NCBI GenBank assembly: GCA_022539475.1 | Contig: VCMS01000037.1 | Location: forward strand, 402,364 to 466,363 | Reading direction: 5' to 3' | Length of the DNA stretch: 64,000 bases | Origin: Gracilaria domingensis | Lineage: Eukaryota > Rhodophyta > Florideophyceae > Gracilariales > Gracilariaceae | Part shown: in pieces, positions 44,814 through 53,846 of the stretch | Position numbering within the stretch: the first letter of the stretch is position 1 | Layout: each line of letters begins with the position of its first letter | The notes under the pieces: model-generated | What the model saw: the letters and a program-made list of their open reading frames with translations, nothing else | The model's database searches: none | What the model was told of the DNA's origin: nothing | Position numbers and translations under genes: made by a program

Positions 44814-44921
44814 TCGGCGGCAAAAGCACATTGTGCGCGTGATCTAAGTATCATCCATGAGTACCAATCAATCAAAATGCACTCCTCTTTTTTCTTTCTT
44901 GTGGGGCCCGTCGATATTAAC

Positions 44922-45233
44922 CTAGTGCTGCTCGAAAGCCATCTTGGCCTTGCTCAACTCTCTGGTTTCTAACATCACCGTTACGGAGTATGCAGATACT
45001 ACATCTACCATGTCGAGGATATCGCTAATCTCCATTTCCGAGATGAAGAAGAAGGCCACTTGGACATGGCTGTTGAACGGAACGAGAAGCCGTCGAAAAG
45101 AGACCTTTCTCGAGGATAAGGTTCTCCCAGTCGATTGACAAGTCGTACATTTCTTGACAACAGCCCGTAGAGCCTGCTCGATCACGAGTGTGAGCACATC
45201 TGCCCTACGGCAAGTCCGTCTAATGTCATTCAT
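44922..45233 (-). pseudogene. Integrase fragment
   Basis: CTTCQSTGRTLSSRKVSF matches the last Cys pair of the integrase zinc finger, and VPFNSHVQVAFFFI followed by ILDMVDVVSAYSVTVMLETR matches the start of the catalytic rve domain (consensus FNxxVQxDFxxI ... LHxVDxxTxYS). The first catalytic Asp reads Ala here (QVAFF). The C-terminal half of integrase would lie beyond the inserted foldback element, at about 43.5-44.1 kb. Confidence 0.6.
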
Positions 45234-45291
45234 CCATAGGCATGTCGTTGAAGCCTTGCAGCTTTGCTGCGAACCTTCGGCATACTTTGTG

Positions 45292-45843
45292 TTACGAGAA
45301 CTTCTTCCTCAGTTCTCTCATAGCGGTCTTCGATACCAGGGTGCGATAGGATGCGAAGTAAGATGAAATGCCTTCATTGGTGGACGGCACAATTAAGATC
45401 CTGGTCCGAATAGTGTCCTCAGAATCACCAGGTAGACGCGAACTGTACTTCTGGAGGCGCAGCTCCTGAGCCGACAGCACGCCCTTCGGAACGACCGTGA
45501 AATTCTCGTTCCCAAACAAATTTGACCAGTGAAATAGGTGATTCCTCACGAGTAGCGACCTATCCCCCTCCAACACGTAAACAAGCAAGTTGCCCTAATG
45601 GCCATCGACGTCCGTTAGACAGAGGTCCCATAAATCGCCGGCTAAGCGAAAATAGTCGCAATGAAGACCATAGCCTTGGTAGAAAGGTTCATGGTCAAAA
45701 GGGCGGAATCTGAAAGAAACACCTAGAGCAGAAGCTATTCGAGCACCAGATTGCACTCCGCCAATACTGCGAGGGCACCCAATGTCCAGGATGCGGTTTG
45801 GATCACCAACTCCATCCTTCGTATGTCGGCTCCGACCAACCAT
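45292..45843 (-). pseudogene. Retropepsin-like protease region
   Basis: The ORF 45843-45595 contains ILDIGCPRSIGGVQSGAR, which fits the aspartic protease active site (D-(S/T)-G followed by a hydrophobic strand) with Ile in place of Ser/Thr. After one stop (45595-45597) the frame continues with GNLLVYVLEGDRSLLVRNHL to 45292, the rest of the pepsin-like fold and its linker to integrase. The protease would have cleaved the polyprotein in virus-like particles. Confidence 0.6.
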
Positions 45844-45899
45844 ATCAGCCTTGTTTTTCGTTCAAAGGTTTGAGGCCTTCTCGAAAAATCCCTTTGGAT

Positions 45900-46832
45900 T
45901 GTTTACCCTCTGCTAGTTCTTCTTCTCTAACTGGACTATTCTCTGCCTATACGTTTCCCCCTCTTTGTACCCACAACCTTTCTAATTACTTTAGTGCTGG
46001 GCAGAACAACATTCGAAGCAAAAACCTTTCTTGGTATTCTGCGTTTTTGACGAGGGATCTGAACTGCTTCCTTTCAGGGTAGAAGACTGTCCCGCTCCTC
46101 TCTTCTTCTTGCTTTTCTTGTTTTCAAATAGAGAATAAGTAGTCTCCGTTAACTTCTGTGGCGAACTGGGCTCAACGCTGAAGGAGAGCAGGGCCTTTTA
46201 TACTCTATGTTGTACCTGTGTCTCGATTTCTGAGCCGAAATGTTTTCCAGAACCCTGTTTCGCTGCAGAAGAGAGTGAATAAAGAACGAAAACAGCGTCA
46301 TCAAGGTGAAGGACGACACGAGGAGCAGGCTTTGCAATATCGTTAATTTTCTCGGGCTTGCAGTCATCTTTCTTCTCAGGCGGTCTTGGAAGCGGCGGAG
46401 CAAGAGGATCAGAAGCATCCTTCAATTTCCAGCGAGAATCCTGGAAGTGTGATTGCATAGACTCAGGTCTCTTCAGGATTCCCATCAGATCCAAGGCAGA
46501 AGCAGGTGAATCCGAGATGTCAAGAGTGTCCTGGATGACCATAAATGGAACAAGACCATCCTCAATCGCAATTTGAAGCTGATCTGAATGAGACTGAGCC
46601 TGCGACATGAATTAAAAACGGCATTGAGAAGACTGCTCTCGAGAAGATTTGCATTGTTAATGAGCGTCATTGCAAGAACCTTTCCAATATGAGTCGAAGA
46701 TTCCAATCCGGGTTGGATCGAATGCTGAGATGGTAACCCCCGAAAGCAGTCAACAAAAACAACGAAGTCCTCACTTTTTCTACGGTGGCAGTTGGAAACT
46801 TTGTTGAAAGTCGGGATCAAACGGTTCACCAT
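45900..46832 (-). pseudogene. gag-like region of the retrotransposon
   Basis: Two overlapping minus ORFs in different frames: 46832-46485 (MVNRLIPTFNKVSNCHRRKS onward) and 46608-46198 (SQAQSHSDQLQIAIEDGLVP onward), then a lysine/serine-rich stretch ENKKSKKKRGAGQSS near 46115. The second ORF continues the first after a frameshift near 46610. A CCHC knuckle was not found. Assignment as gag is by position upstream of the protease. Confidence 0.45.
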
Positions 46833-47464
46833 TGCGATCGGAGGGTCTGGGTACGGTTATGGTCGCCCGGGCACTTATAATAGTTATATTGCCCCTGGAA
46901 TTCAGAGCGCATATAACGGCTATTTGTGCCCTAAATTTTTTTTAACGGGTATCGGTCAGACTGGGGAAGAAAGCTACTCGGGTACATCTTCAATTTAACA
47001 TCGTATTGCACTGCGCACTGTGTCACTGCTGCGGTTGAGCTGTTCACAGTGATGTGTAATGGGATTGTTGAAACGTTCAGATTCAATCAGAATTTGTCCT
47101 CTGGAATTTTTAGAGTCAAACGAAGCCACCTGTGGACAAAGCGACTTTACAGAGCATCGTTAAAAACAAATGACTGCATTTCATTCACTAATCAATGAAT
47201 ACAATTCCACTGGTTATGATAAAATGGTCAAGGCAGAGCTAAACATAGCCTTCCGGCCATGTAAATAACTAAAGCAAGGATATCGCTTGTAATGAAATGT
47301 ATAATTTAGCCTGTATGCTAGCTCTAATGTTGTGGAAACGATTCAAGACGTTAGCGTTTCTGTCGCAATAAGTATTGCTCTAGTTTTAACGTTCGCTTCT
47401 ATTGATGATCAAAATCTGTGTAGAAAATTCCAACCTGGCGGCAAAGACGAGGGCGAGATCGATG

Positions 47465-47514
47465 TCAACGGCGCATCCACATCATTGTCGTCAGTGACGT
47501 GGATGCGCCGCTGA
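47465..47514. repeat. 50-bp hairpin, family copy 1
   Basis: TCAACGGCGCATCCACATCA pairs with TGACGTGGATGCGCCGCTGA with one or two mismatches; the loop is about ten bases. It is followed by CGATCCTGCCG...CTGGCTCCGG, shared with the other copies. Confidence 0.9.
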
Positions 47515-47658
47515 TGGCGATCCTGCCGTTTTCATCGTCACTGGCTCCGGCAGAGTAGTGCAGAGAGGTACGGCGACGGCCAGTGATGGCATCGCCCGCC
47601 ACCGTTGTACACGGCAAGCCAGCGCCGAAGAGGCCTTCGGCAGGGGGGCATGATCGCC

Positions 47659-47710
47659 GTCAACGGTGCATCCACGTCATTGACGCCACTTAAGTGGATG
47701 CGACGTTGAC
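47659..47710. repeat. 50-bp hairpin, family copy 2
   Basis: GTCAACGGTGCATCCACGTC pairs with the complement of TAAGTGGATGCGACGTTGAC. Followed by CCGCTCCCGCCCCCGCTGCT and CCTGGCTCCGGAT. Confidence 0.9.
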
Positions 47711-48176
47711 ACCGCTCCCGCCCCCGCTGCTGAGAGCTTTGTCTACCCTGGCTCCGGATATTTTGCGGTATACGACGACGGTGGGTCGGCGATGATACTA
47801 ATTGTTGTTGCCATTCCTCCCTCTACTTCGATTGTCGTATTACTCTGGTTGTCTTTAAGACTTCAGCATGCCTTAATATTCTTACGAGATTCATTCACGC
47901 ATTTTATTTGATATCATGCATTGCACTTTACGCCACAAATTTTCGGAAAGGAAGGAAGATAGATGTGGTAACATTTTGGAGTCAAAAACCATTGAGAGAA
48001 ACAACAGACCTTCGAAATGCATCCTGTAAAATGGGAACGAATAACATGACGCCAAACGCGTTTAAATAGAATCAAACGGAGATATCGAGGCGTGAAGCAA
48101 CATTGAAATTTTCTGTACCTTGGATATGAAATGATATCCGGGAGTAGTTGCATGCAGTATTTTAGAGCGGGATGAT

Positions 48177-48932
48177 ATGGGCGTAGGGATTTCATATCTT
48201 GATGGAAACCTAGAGCATGTTTCTAGTCTTGTAAGACGTAGATGGCCCATTTTTGAATCTCAGAGAGGTAATCTACTACCATCACTTGCTGTATCCGCGA
48301 ACATCATTGAAACGTATACAGGATGCATGGACTTCGTTCAGGACGCCCATCGTTTGAGAAGCACGCAGGATATTCTGGCTATAGGCGGTGATGTTGAGAT
48401 GTCAAGCTTTGATTTTTGCACTCTCGAGTTGCACAAGCGGCTCTCGTAAACCATAATAAAGTCCTTCATCTTGAAGTTAATGAAGTTCGCATCTCATTCT
48501 GCACACCAGAGATTCTTATTTGTATCCTCCCATGCTTTTTCTCATATCACGAGCGTATGTGAAATCGGTGAAGAAGCAGAGAGGTGGTTGAGCGGCTGTC
48601 AAGCTCAATATATTGATTTTATATTGTGACCTTTGCTCGCGAATAACTCTCATTGGACGTTCATACTGGTCGATCTAGGTTTAGAATGCTTCTACGTCTT
48701 TGATCCGTATCGTGTCCGATCTTCTCTTCCAGGTGATTCTAACATTGTGTCTACTATTAAGACTACCGTTGCGGCGATGAGTGCAACATACAGTGGGAGA
48801 TTTGGGAGGATATTTGAATGGGAGGAAAGATCGTCCAGACAACTGGCAACGAAGTTCAACTTCTTACAGCAACCGCCGTACAATAGCAATGATTGTGGAG
48901 TCTTGTTTGTTTGTATTCACTGGCGCTTCTAG
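48177..48932 (+). pseudogene. Ulp1-type (C48) cysteine protease pseudogene
   Basis: A single frame from 48177 to 48932 carries stops at 48447-48449 (TAA) and about 48627-48629 (TGA) but no frameshift. The N-terminal part ends with SFDFCTLELHKRLS-stop-TIIKSFILKLMKF, the position of the Ulp1 WLND-helix block. The catalytic part shows NNSHWTFILVDL (catalytic His), FYVFDPYRV (Asp) and QQPPYNSNDCGVLFVCIHW (oxyanion Gln and nucleophile Cys). All catalytic residues are present. Such proteases process SUMO or other ubiquitin-like proteins and are also carried by some plant and algal transposons. With no SUMO-pathway context, a transposon origin seems at least as likely as a host desumoylase. Confidence 0.75.
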
Positions 48933-49400
48933 TGGGAGAACCTTGGCCGATTTCAATTAGCAACGACACTGATAAGGATAAGTTTTCGACTTATATCAAA
49001 GAAGCAAGGAAAGTGGTTGGAGGCTATTTAGCAATGCTGTGATGGAAAAGACCCGACTGAGACAATAAAATAACGGATATAATCTATACATGTGTGGCGC
49101 TGTTTGTGTTGCAAGAACACAATGAAATTCTGCGGCTAAAGCAAATGCCGAGAGTATGGACGATTTGAGATACCCAATATTCGTTTACTTCCGCACTGTT
49201 TCATTTAACATGTCAAATTGAACACCTCGTTAATCTCTACTTGTTGCACTCGCAGCAATGTAGGGGTGGCTAAGTGAGCACGTCAGGTGCTAAATAGTCT
49301 AAGGCACTGGGAACCCTTCTGAATTAGAACCTGATTCAAAAGTTTACAGAGACGCCTCACGATGGTATTGAAGAGTAACATTACGAAAACCCTACACCGA
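48933..49400. other. No gene seen
   Basis: No ORF above 60 codons with recognisable content and no repeats recognised. Confidence 0.4.
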
Positions 49401-49407
49401 TGCAAAA

Positions 49408-49830
49408 CTAAACATTTGAACCACAGCTGAAATTTTGAACGTTCGTTTGAAGCACTATTTGGAGGCTTAGCGGTTGAGAAAAGCTTTCAGATTCCCAACA
49501 ATTGCCGTTAGCTTTGCATAGAACATCAAAGCGATCTGAGATGGTGAGCGGCACTGCGCGCAATTCCAACATGGAGTACATAGGCGTCTCTCCAAAATCA
49601 TTGTTTAAAAGTGGATCCGCCCCGGCGTGGCACAGCACGAACGCATTGTGAGGTTCATCATCCTTGGCGGCAATGTGAAGCGAGATGCGTTCAAACATAT
49701 CGGGGATGTTAACGTCTGCGCCGCTATTCAAAAGCCCCTCCATTGCTGAAACCTCTTCCTTCAATGCGAACCGTGGCCCATGATCCCAGAGCTTCTGGAT
49801 TGTGAGCCACTGTGAATGGAACAGAGTCCG
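49408..49830 (-). pseudogene. Ankyrin-repeat fragment
   Basis: Within a longer minus ORF, about two ankyrin repeats are visible: MEGLLNSGADVNIPDMFERI then SLHIAAKDDEPHNAFVLCHA then GADPLLNNDFGETPMYSMLE. They fit the LLxxGADVNxxDxxGxTPLHxAA pattern, with Ser-Leu-His-Ile-Ala-Ala for the TPLHxAA helix. The ORF upstream of about 49830 runs into hairpin copy 3 and is not ankyrin. It is a two-repeat fragment, too short to act as a stable ankyrin domain. Confidence 0.55.
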
Positions 49831-49868
49831 CGGTGGAGATGGTAGCGGGGAGGACGGTGAGAGCGCTA

Positions 49869-49918
49869 TCAACGGCGCATCCACGTCACTGGCCTCAGTC
49901 ACGTGAATGCACCGTTGA
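49869..49918. repeat. 50-bp hairpin, family copy 3
   Basis: TCAACGGCGCATCCACGTCA pairs with GTCACGTGAATGCACCGTTG plus A, with three mismatches. Followed by GCGATCCTGCCCCCGCTGCC and GCTGGCTCTGAAT, the same downstream order as copies 1 and 2. Confidence 0.9.
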
Positions 49919-49988
49919 AGGCGATCCTGCCCCCGCTGCCGAGAGCCTCGTTGACGCTGGCTCTGAATCCTTTGGCGAGTATGACAAC

Positions 49989-50011
49989 GGCGAGTGATGC
50001 CATCACTTGCC
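49989..50011. repeat. Short hairpin downstream of hairpin copy 3
   Basis: GGCGAGTGATG pairs with CATCACTTGCC with one mismatch. A related sequence (GGCCAGTGATGGCATCGCC) occurs near 47579, downstream of copy 1, supporting a longer shared repeat unit. Confidence 0.7.
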
Positions 50012-50031
50012 GTCGCCTTACCACTCTGCAA

Positions 50032-50879
50032 TATGCTCGAGCCAGTGAAGACAACGACGGCGGGATCTACGTCATCGGTGCACCCACGTCACGTCAGCCA
50101 AGCTGCGACGTGGGGACAGCAAAGCTTCTACGGATTCTGAGCGTTGCTGTTCTCACAAACGTTTTGCGTCCGTCGTTTGTCCTCCGCCACTCAATTTTAC
50201 CACTGCCATAAAATTATTCTGATCAACTAGATAGACCACCACATTGCTGGCATGGCGTCTCAACCCGGCTCCCACCGAAACCGTTAAATAGTCATTGCCT
50301 ACCGCAGTCGCACGGAGTACCTCAGCTGCTGTAGCAGGCTAGCCCCCGTGACGTGGGCACGCCAAGATACTGGTTGCCATTAACCTGGGCCGTGGGAACG
50401 GCAGGTTACCCCAGCAGATGCGCTCGCTGGGGAAGATTGAGCGAATTGAGACTGCAAGACACTTCGTAAGGCTGAGCGCACCAAATTTATACATCTTACG
50501 TCGTCCGTCATTCACTGTGCTCTGGTAGAAGTTCTTCGTTCGACGCATCAATCGCATGAAGAAAACCCGAAGCCCGTCTTCTTGTACGTTTCCTTCATTG
50601 TGATTTTCTCAAAGAACTTAGTCCCCAAGTGGTTCTACCAAACCATGCAAAGTACAAAACTATGCGTCATAGGTCAAAACAGCTTCAAGCAACTTTCTTT
50701 TAGGCGAGAATGATTATTCAAAATCACAAGTGAAGGTCGTCTTTGCTGTTCTCATACTGTAAATTACCTTTTAGCATACTTCACTTCCTTCAAAATTTCA
50801 AAACACATTCGTACTGTCTTCTCTGACATGATCCCCCAATGATTTCTCTTTCGTTCTTCATTAATGAATCAAAGGACCT
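50032..50879. other. No confident gene
   Basis: Short ORFs only. A possible half-copy of the hairpin family lies near 50068-50112 (CATCGGTGCACCCACGTCAC), with poor pairing. Otherwise I see nothing. Confidence 0.4.
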
Positions 50880-51922
50880 AATGTCTTCGACTTGAGAACT
50901 TATGGAGGGGAATGGCATTCCCACAAGCAATGCCCAACCGTAAAGACACGCTAACACCACTCAATCTCTAGTATTAGCCATTGGTGGCTTGCAGAGATTC
51001 AGAGACCCTGCAATACTCCCAGGTGGTACTCGTTCCCATGATCTGATTCCTCCGTACTTCTCAAAGTACTTCCTTCTCAATCAATTCAGTGTTCGAGATA
51101 TATCCTTGCCTAAATCAGATGGCTGGACGGCTTCGGTATGAACATTGAATACGTCAAGCAAGACAAAATTTCTCTCTTCAGTAATGATATAACACAGCAT
51201 CCAGTGCCTCTGATGTACGTTCACTTGCCAAACGATCCCATCGACGTCATGCAAATCCAGTTCGTGCATTCATTTTCCAGCTCGGTTCATATCCATTTTC
51301 TGATGAAGAGTAGACAAAGCGAAAGGAGACAAGAACAGAAACCTTCTGTCGTGGATATGCCTTGAAATATCTATCATTCTCAGAATGAATGCTTCAATGA
51401 CACTGTCTGTTACCCAGGCATTTCCATGGGTACTTTTGAAATCCAATCTAAGAATACTTGCTTCACCTCTTGTCACAATAAAATCCTTTGGCTTTTTAAT
51501 TTCTTTATCCAATTCAATGATTTCATTTGTTTTGTTCCACCTTGTCGACGTTTTTCTGGAACCAAGAAGCTTGGAAAGCTTGGAAGAGGGCTTCCAGCTC
51601 CTTTGTGATCCTTTCGCCACCTTGAATCAGAGAAATTTTCTATGACATCATATTCTCCATCCTCGTAAATCACTTTGGCACTTTGGTGCTCTTTCGAAAT
51701 CTTTGATATCCTTCTTAGAAACCATTGAAGATCCAGGTCCCAGAGCATCTCAACCTCACATCCTTCATCGAGATCTTCAAATGAGGAGTAAAAAAATGTG
51801 TTCTTGGTAGCATACATTTTCTTGCGTTTGCCCCAGCTACAATGTTTGGAAATATTGGTTCTTGCCCGCCCGAATTCGTGCGCAAGATTTTCGAACTCAT
51901 TGAAAGAAACAGGGCAAAGCAT
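50880..51922 (-). pseudogene. Tudor-like domain plus Ulp1-type protease pseudogene
   Basis: The first ORF (51922-51473) contains GCEVEMLWDLDLQWFLRRIS followed by AKVIYEDGEYDVIENFSDSR, the barrel pattern of Tudor/PWWP-like domains (G..V...W..D..WY.G.V, then V.YDDG..E.). After a frameshift near 51600 the second frame reads GNAWVTDSVIEAFILRM (Ulp1 WLxDxxI helix), a TGA at 51270-51272, then QRHWMLCYIITEERNFVLLD (catalytic His and Asp) and PPMANTRD-stop-VVLACLYGW. The stop at 50961-50963 falls where the family has Asp-Cys-Gly-Val, so the nucleophile Cys is gone. The domain pair suggests a chromatin- or transposon-linked SUMO protease. It is clearly inactive. Confidence 0.65.
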
Positions 51923-52208
51923 CGTTCTAGTTGCCTCTCTCTCGATTTACGGCTTCATTTTCTCCCCGCTTCCTGTTCTGCCATCCTTTCACGACTGGTA
52001 TTCGCTTTGAATCATCTCAGAAAGCGTAAGCATTCTTATAGTCTTAGAGAACTGCTTGTGCAAGAAGTGTCATTCAGTTTCAGAACTGGAAACAGTCGGG
52101 GCGAGAATTAGACAAATGTCCGGAACCAGACGATCTAATTGAAGCACTACCACGAAAACAAAGCTTCCGGTGGAAGCGCGAATTAGAAGTTAGAGCGAAC
52201 GCTCGAAT

Positions 52209-53182
52209 ATGATCAATAATCGTGCTAACAACCCACAGACTGGAGCAAATCTGTGCTTAAATGAAGACAATGCCGCAAATGATGTCGAGAGACCCACTGA
52301 CTCCACCCTAAACGAGTTCGCAAGGTTATGTGCTTTACTTCGAGATGGCGGCCAAACACAGGAAGCAGTTCGATCTGCGGTCGCCACGGAAATAACTCGT
52401 AGTCATATTGACACAGGAATGAATCGGGATTCTTTTTGGAGCGTCATTGAAAATCGCTTTAACAATAGCGCTGTTTGCACTAAAGAAGACTTTTGCAGCG
52501 ATATCGAGGGAGTGGTTTGCGATGTGGTGCCACCTGTTCGTCGTTCTGCCGCATTGCTTAAGGGCACTCGTGGCCGAGCACGGAAGAGCTTTACCTAATA
52601 TTATGATTTGTGGAGTAGGTCTGGTCAGAACGACCTTGACGCATTTCACAGATTTCTCCCACGCGTTCATAATAATCGCTTTCGAAGCAGTGCTCCAAGA
52701 AAATTCATTATTTTTAAGGTGTGACGATGTAGGACGTCGAATAGTGACACAGAACTGATTAGTATGTGTACGAGGGTAATGAAGGAGGGTGTTGCATGTG
52801 AATTTGGTATAGCGGGAGATGAAGTCGAGAAAACCTTTTCCGAGCGGACGCCGAAGAAGCGTCGTCCTGGTGATTTCGAGGGCTTCACGGCTTTTCATGG
52901 CCGATGAACGAAGTTGTCGAAGTTTCGAAAGCTTCGATACAAGCCTCATTGGAGTTAGCTCAGGCAAATGAAGACAAGGTGGACCTGACCTCCAAACTGG
53001 ATGCCCAATTGGATTTGCTTCGTAGGCAGCTGCGGGACCGCCCAAAGGATGAAGAGGCACAGGTGCTACAGAAAAACAAAGATCCATGGGATTACCTGCA
53101 GCAAATGTCTAACTTTCAAGTGTCGAATCTTATCACGATAATTGAAGAAACCAAGAGTCTCATGAAGAATACCAGATCTTGA
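52209..53182 (+). pseudogene. Unrecognised protein remnant with C-terminal coiled coil
   Basis: The frame from 52209 runs to TAA 52596-52598, then continues protein-like (YYDLWSRSGQNDLDAFHRFL) to a TGA near 52713. EVEKTFSERTPKKRRPGDFE is seen near 52830. A second ORF (52904-53182) has a long helical, probably coiled-coil segment (VSKASIQASLELAQANEDKV, LDAQLDLLRRQLRDRPK) in another frame. The order (folded N-terminal domain, basic KKRR patch, C-terminal coiled coil) resembles Myb/SANT-like accessory proteins of DNA transposons, but no Myb repeat is clear. The large minus ORF across this region (53087-52335) is taken as a shadow. Confidence 0.4.
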
Positions 53183-53846
53183 GCTAACGAAAAAAGCTCG
53201 ACATTGTTTAGAACATTCCTTCCCTACCCTTTCCGCTATCTTTACGAGCACACTTACCTTAGATTAGCAGCCCTGCGTCGCTCACCAAGAAATCATCACG
53301 GTTCCACTCCTTCTTCCCGACCTTGACCACAGCTCCTTATTTCTCCTCCCGCCCTTCGTCACGAACGGTTCTCAGCCAAGTCCTGCGTTGTCATATAGTG
53401 GAACTTCGCGAGTTGTTCTAGAGGACAGGTATCCAACAGTCGGAATCTGGTCTCGACACCAGCCTATCGTTCCCAGAGAGGTACCTTGATACGCCATGAA
53501 CGTCCAAACGATGCGCGTTGGATGTTTTGGCGTGCATTATGATGTCCCTATGATGTGCATTGGAGGAGTCAGTACTGCACTTGGGCATGCATCCTTCGGA
53601 CTGGATGCTCCTCAGATGTACATGTGTGTTGGAGTACAATCACGTGACAGCTGCGGTCTGCCCACGGTACACTGCATGCCTGGCACGTACATATGGCCTA
53701 GTGGTTTTTGGGTTCCCACAATGTGCATCTGATAGTTCCATTGCATCGCGCTGGAGAGTTACAAATGCCACTCTCCTCAACATACTGCCCAAACATTGCC
53801 GATACCTCTGCAACTCATGTGAGTCAATAACACTACTTTACAGATT
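53183..53846. other. No confident gene
   Basis: A 78-codon ORF at 53496-53732 is unusually rich in Met, Cys and Gly but has no recognised motif. Otherwise I see nothing. Confidence 0.35.

Larger units (their letters stand above)
41448..46840 (-). mobile_element. Decayed Ty1/copia-order LTR-type retrotransposon
   Basis: On the minus strand the domains follow in the order gag, protease, integrase, reverse transcriptase, RNase H, which is the Ty1/copia arrangement. All parts carry stops and frame changes, and a foldback element (44186-44813) sits between integrase and reverse transcriptase. No LTRs, primer-binding site or polypurine tract could be recognised by eye on either side, so the true ends are unknown. 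Sub-domains are listed separately. Confidence 0.8.
46841..48176. other. Non-coding stretch with two copies of a repeated hairpin
   Basis: No gene. GC content rises between about 47440 and 47800, where the two hairpins (47465-47514, 47659-47710) and their shared downstream sequence lie. Confidence 0.5.

Noticed and set aside
52335-53087. 250-codon minus ORF
   Set aside because: Overlaps a more protein-like plus-strand reading with coiled-coil tail; no recognisable motif.
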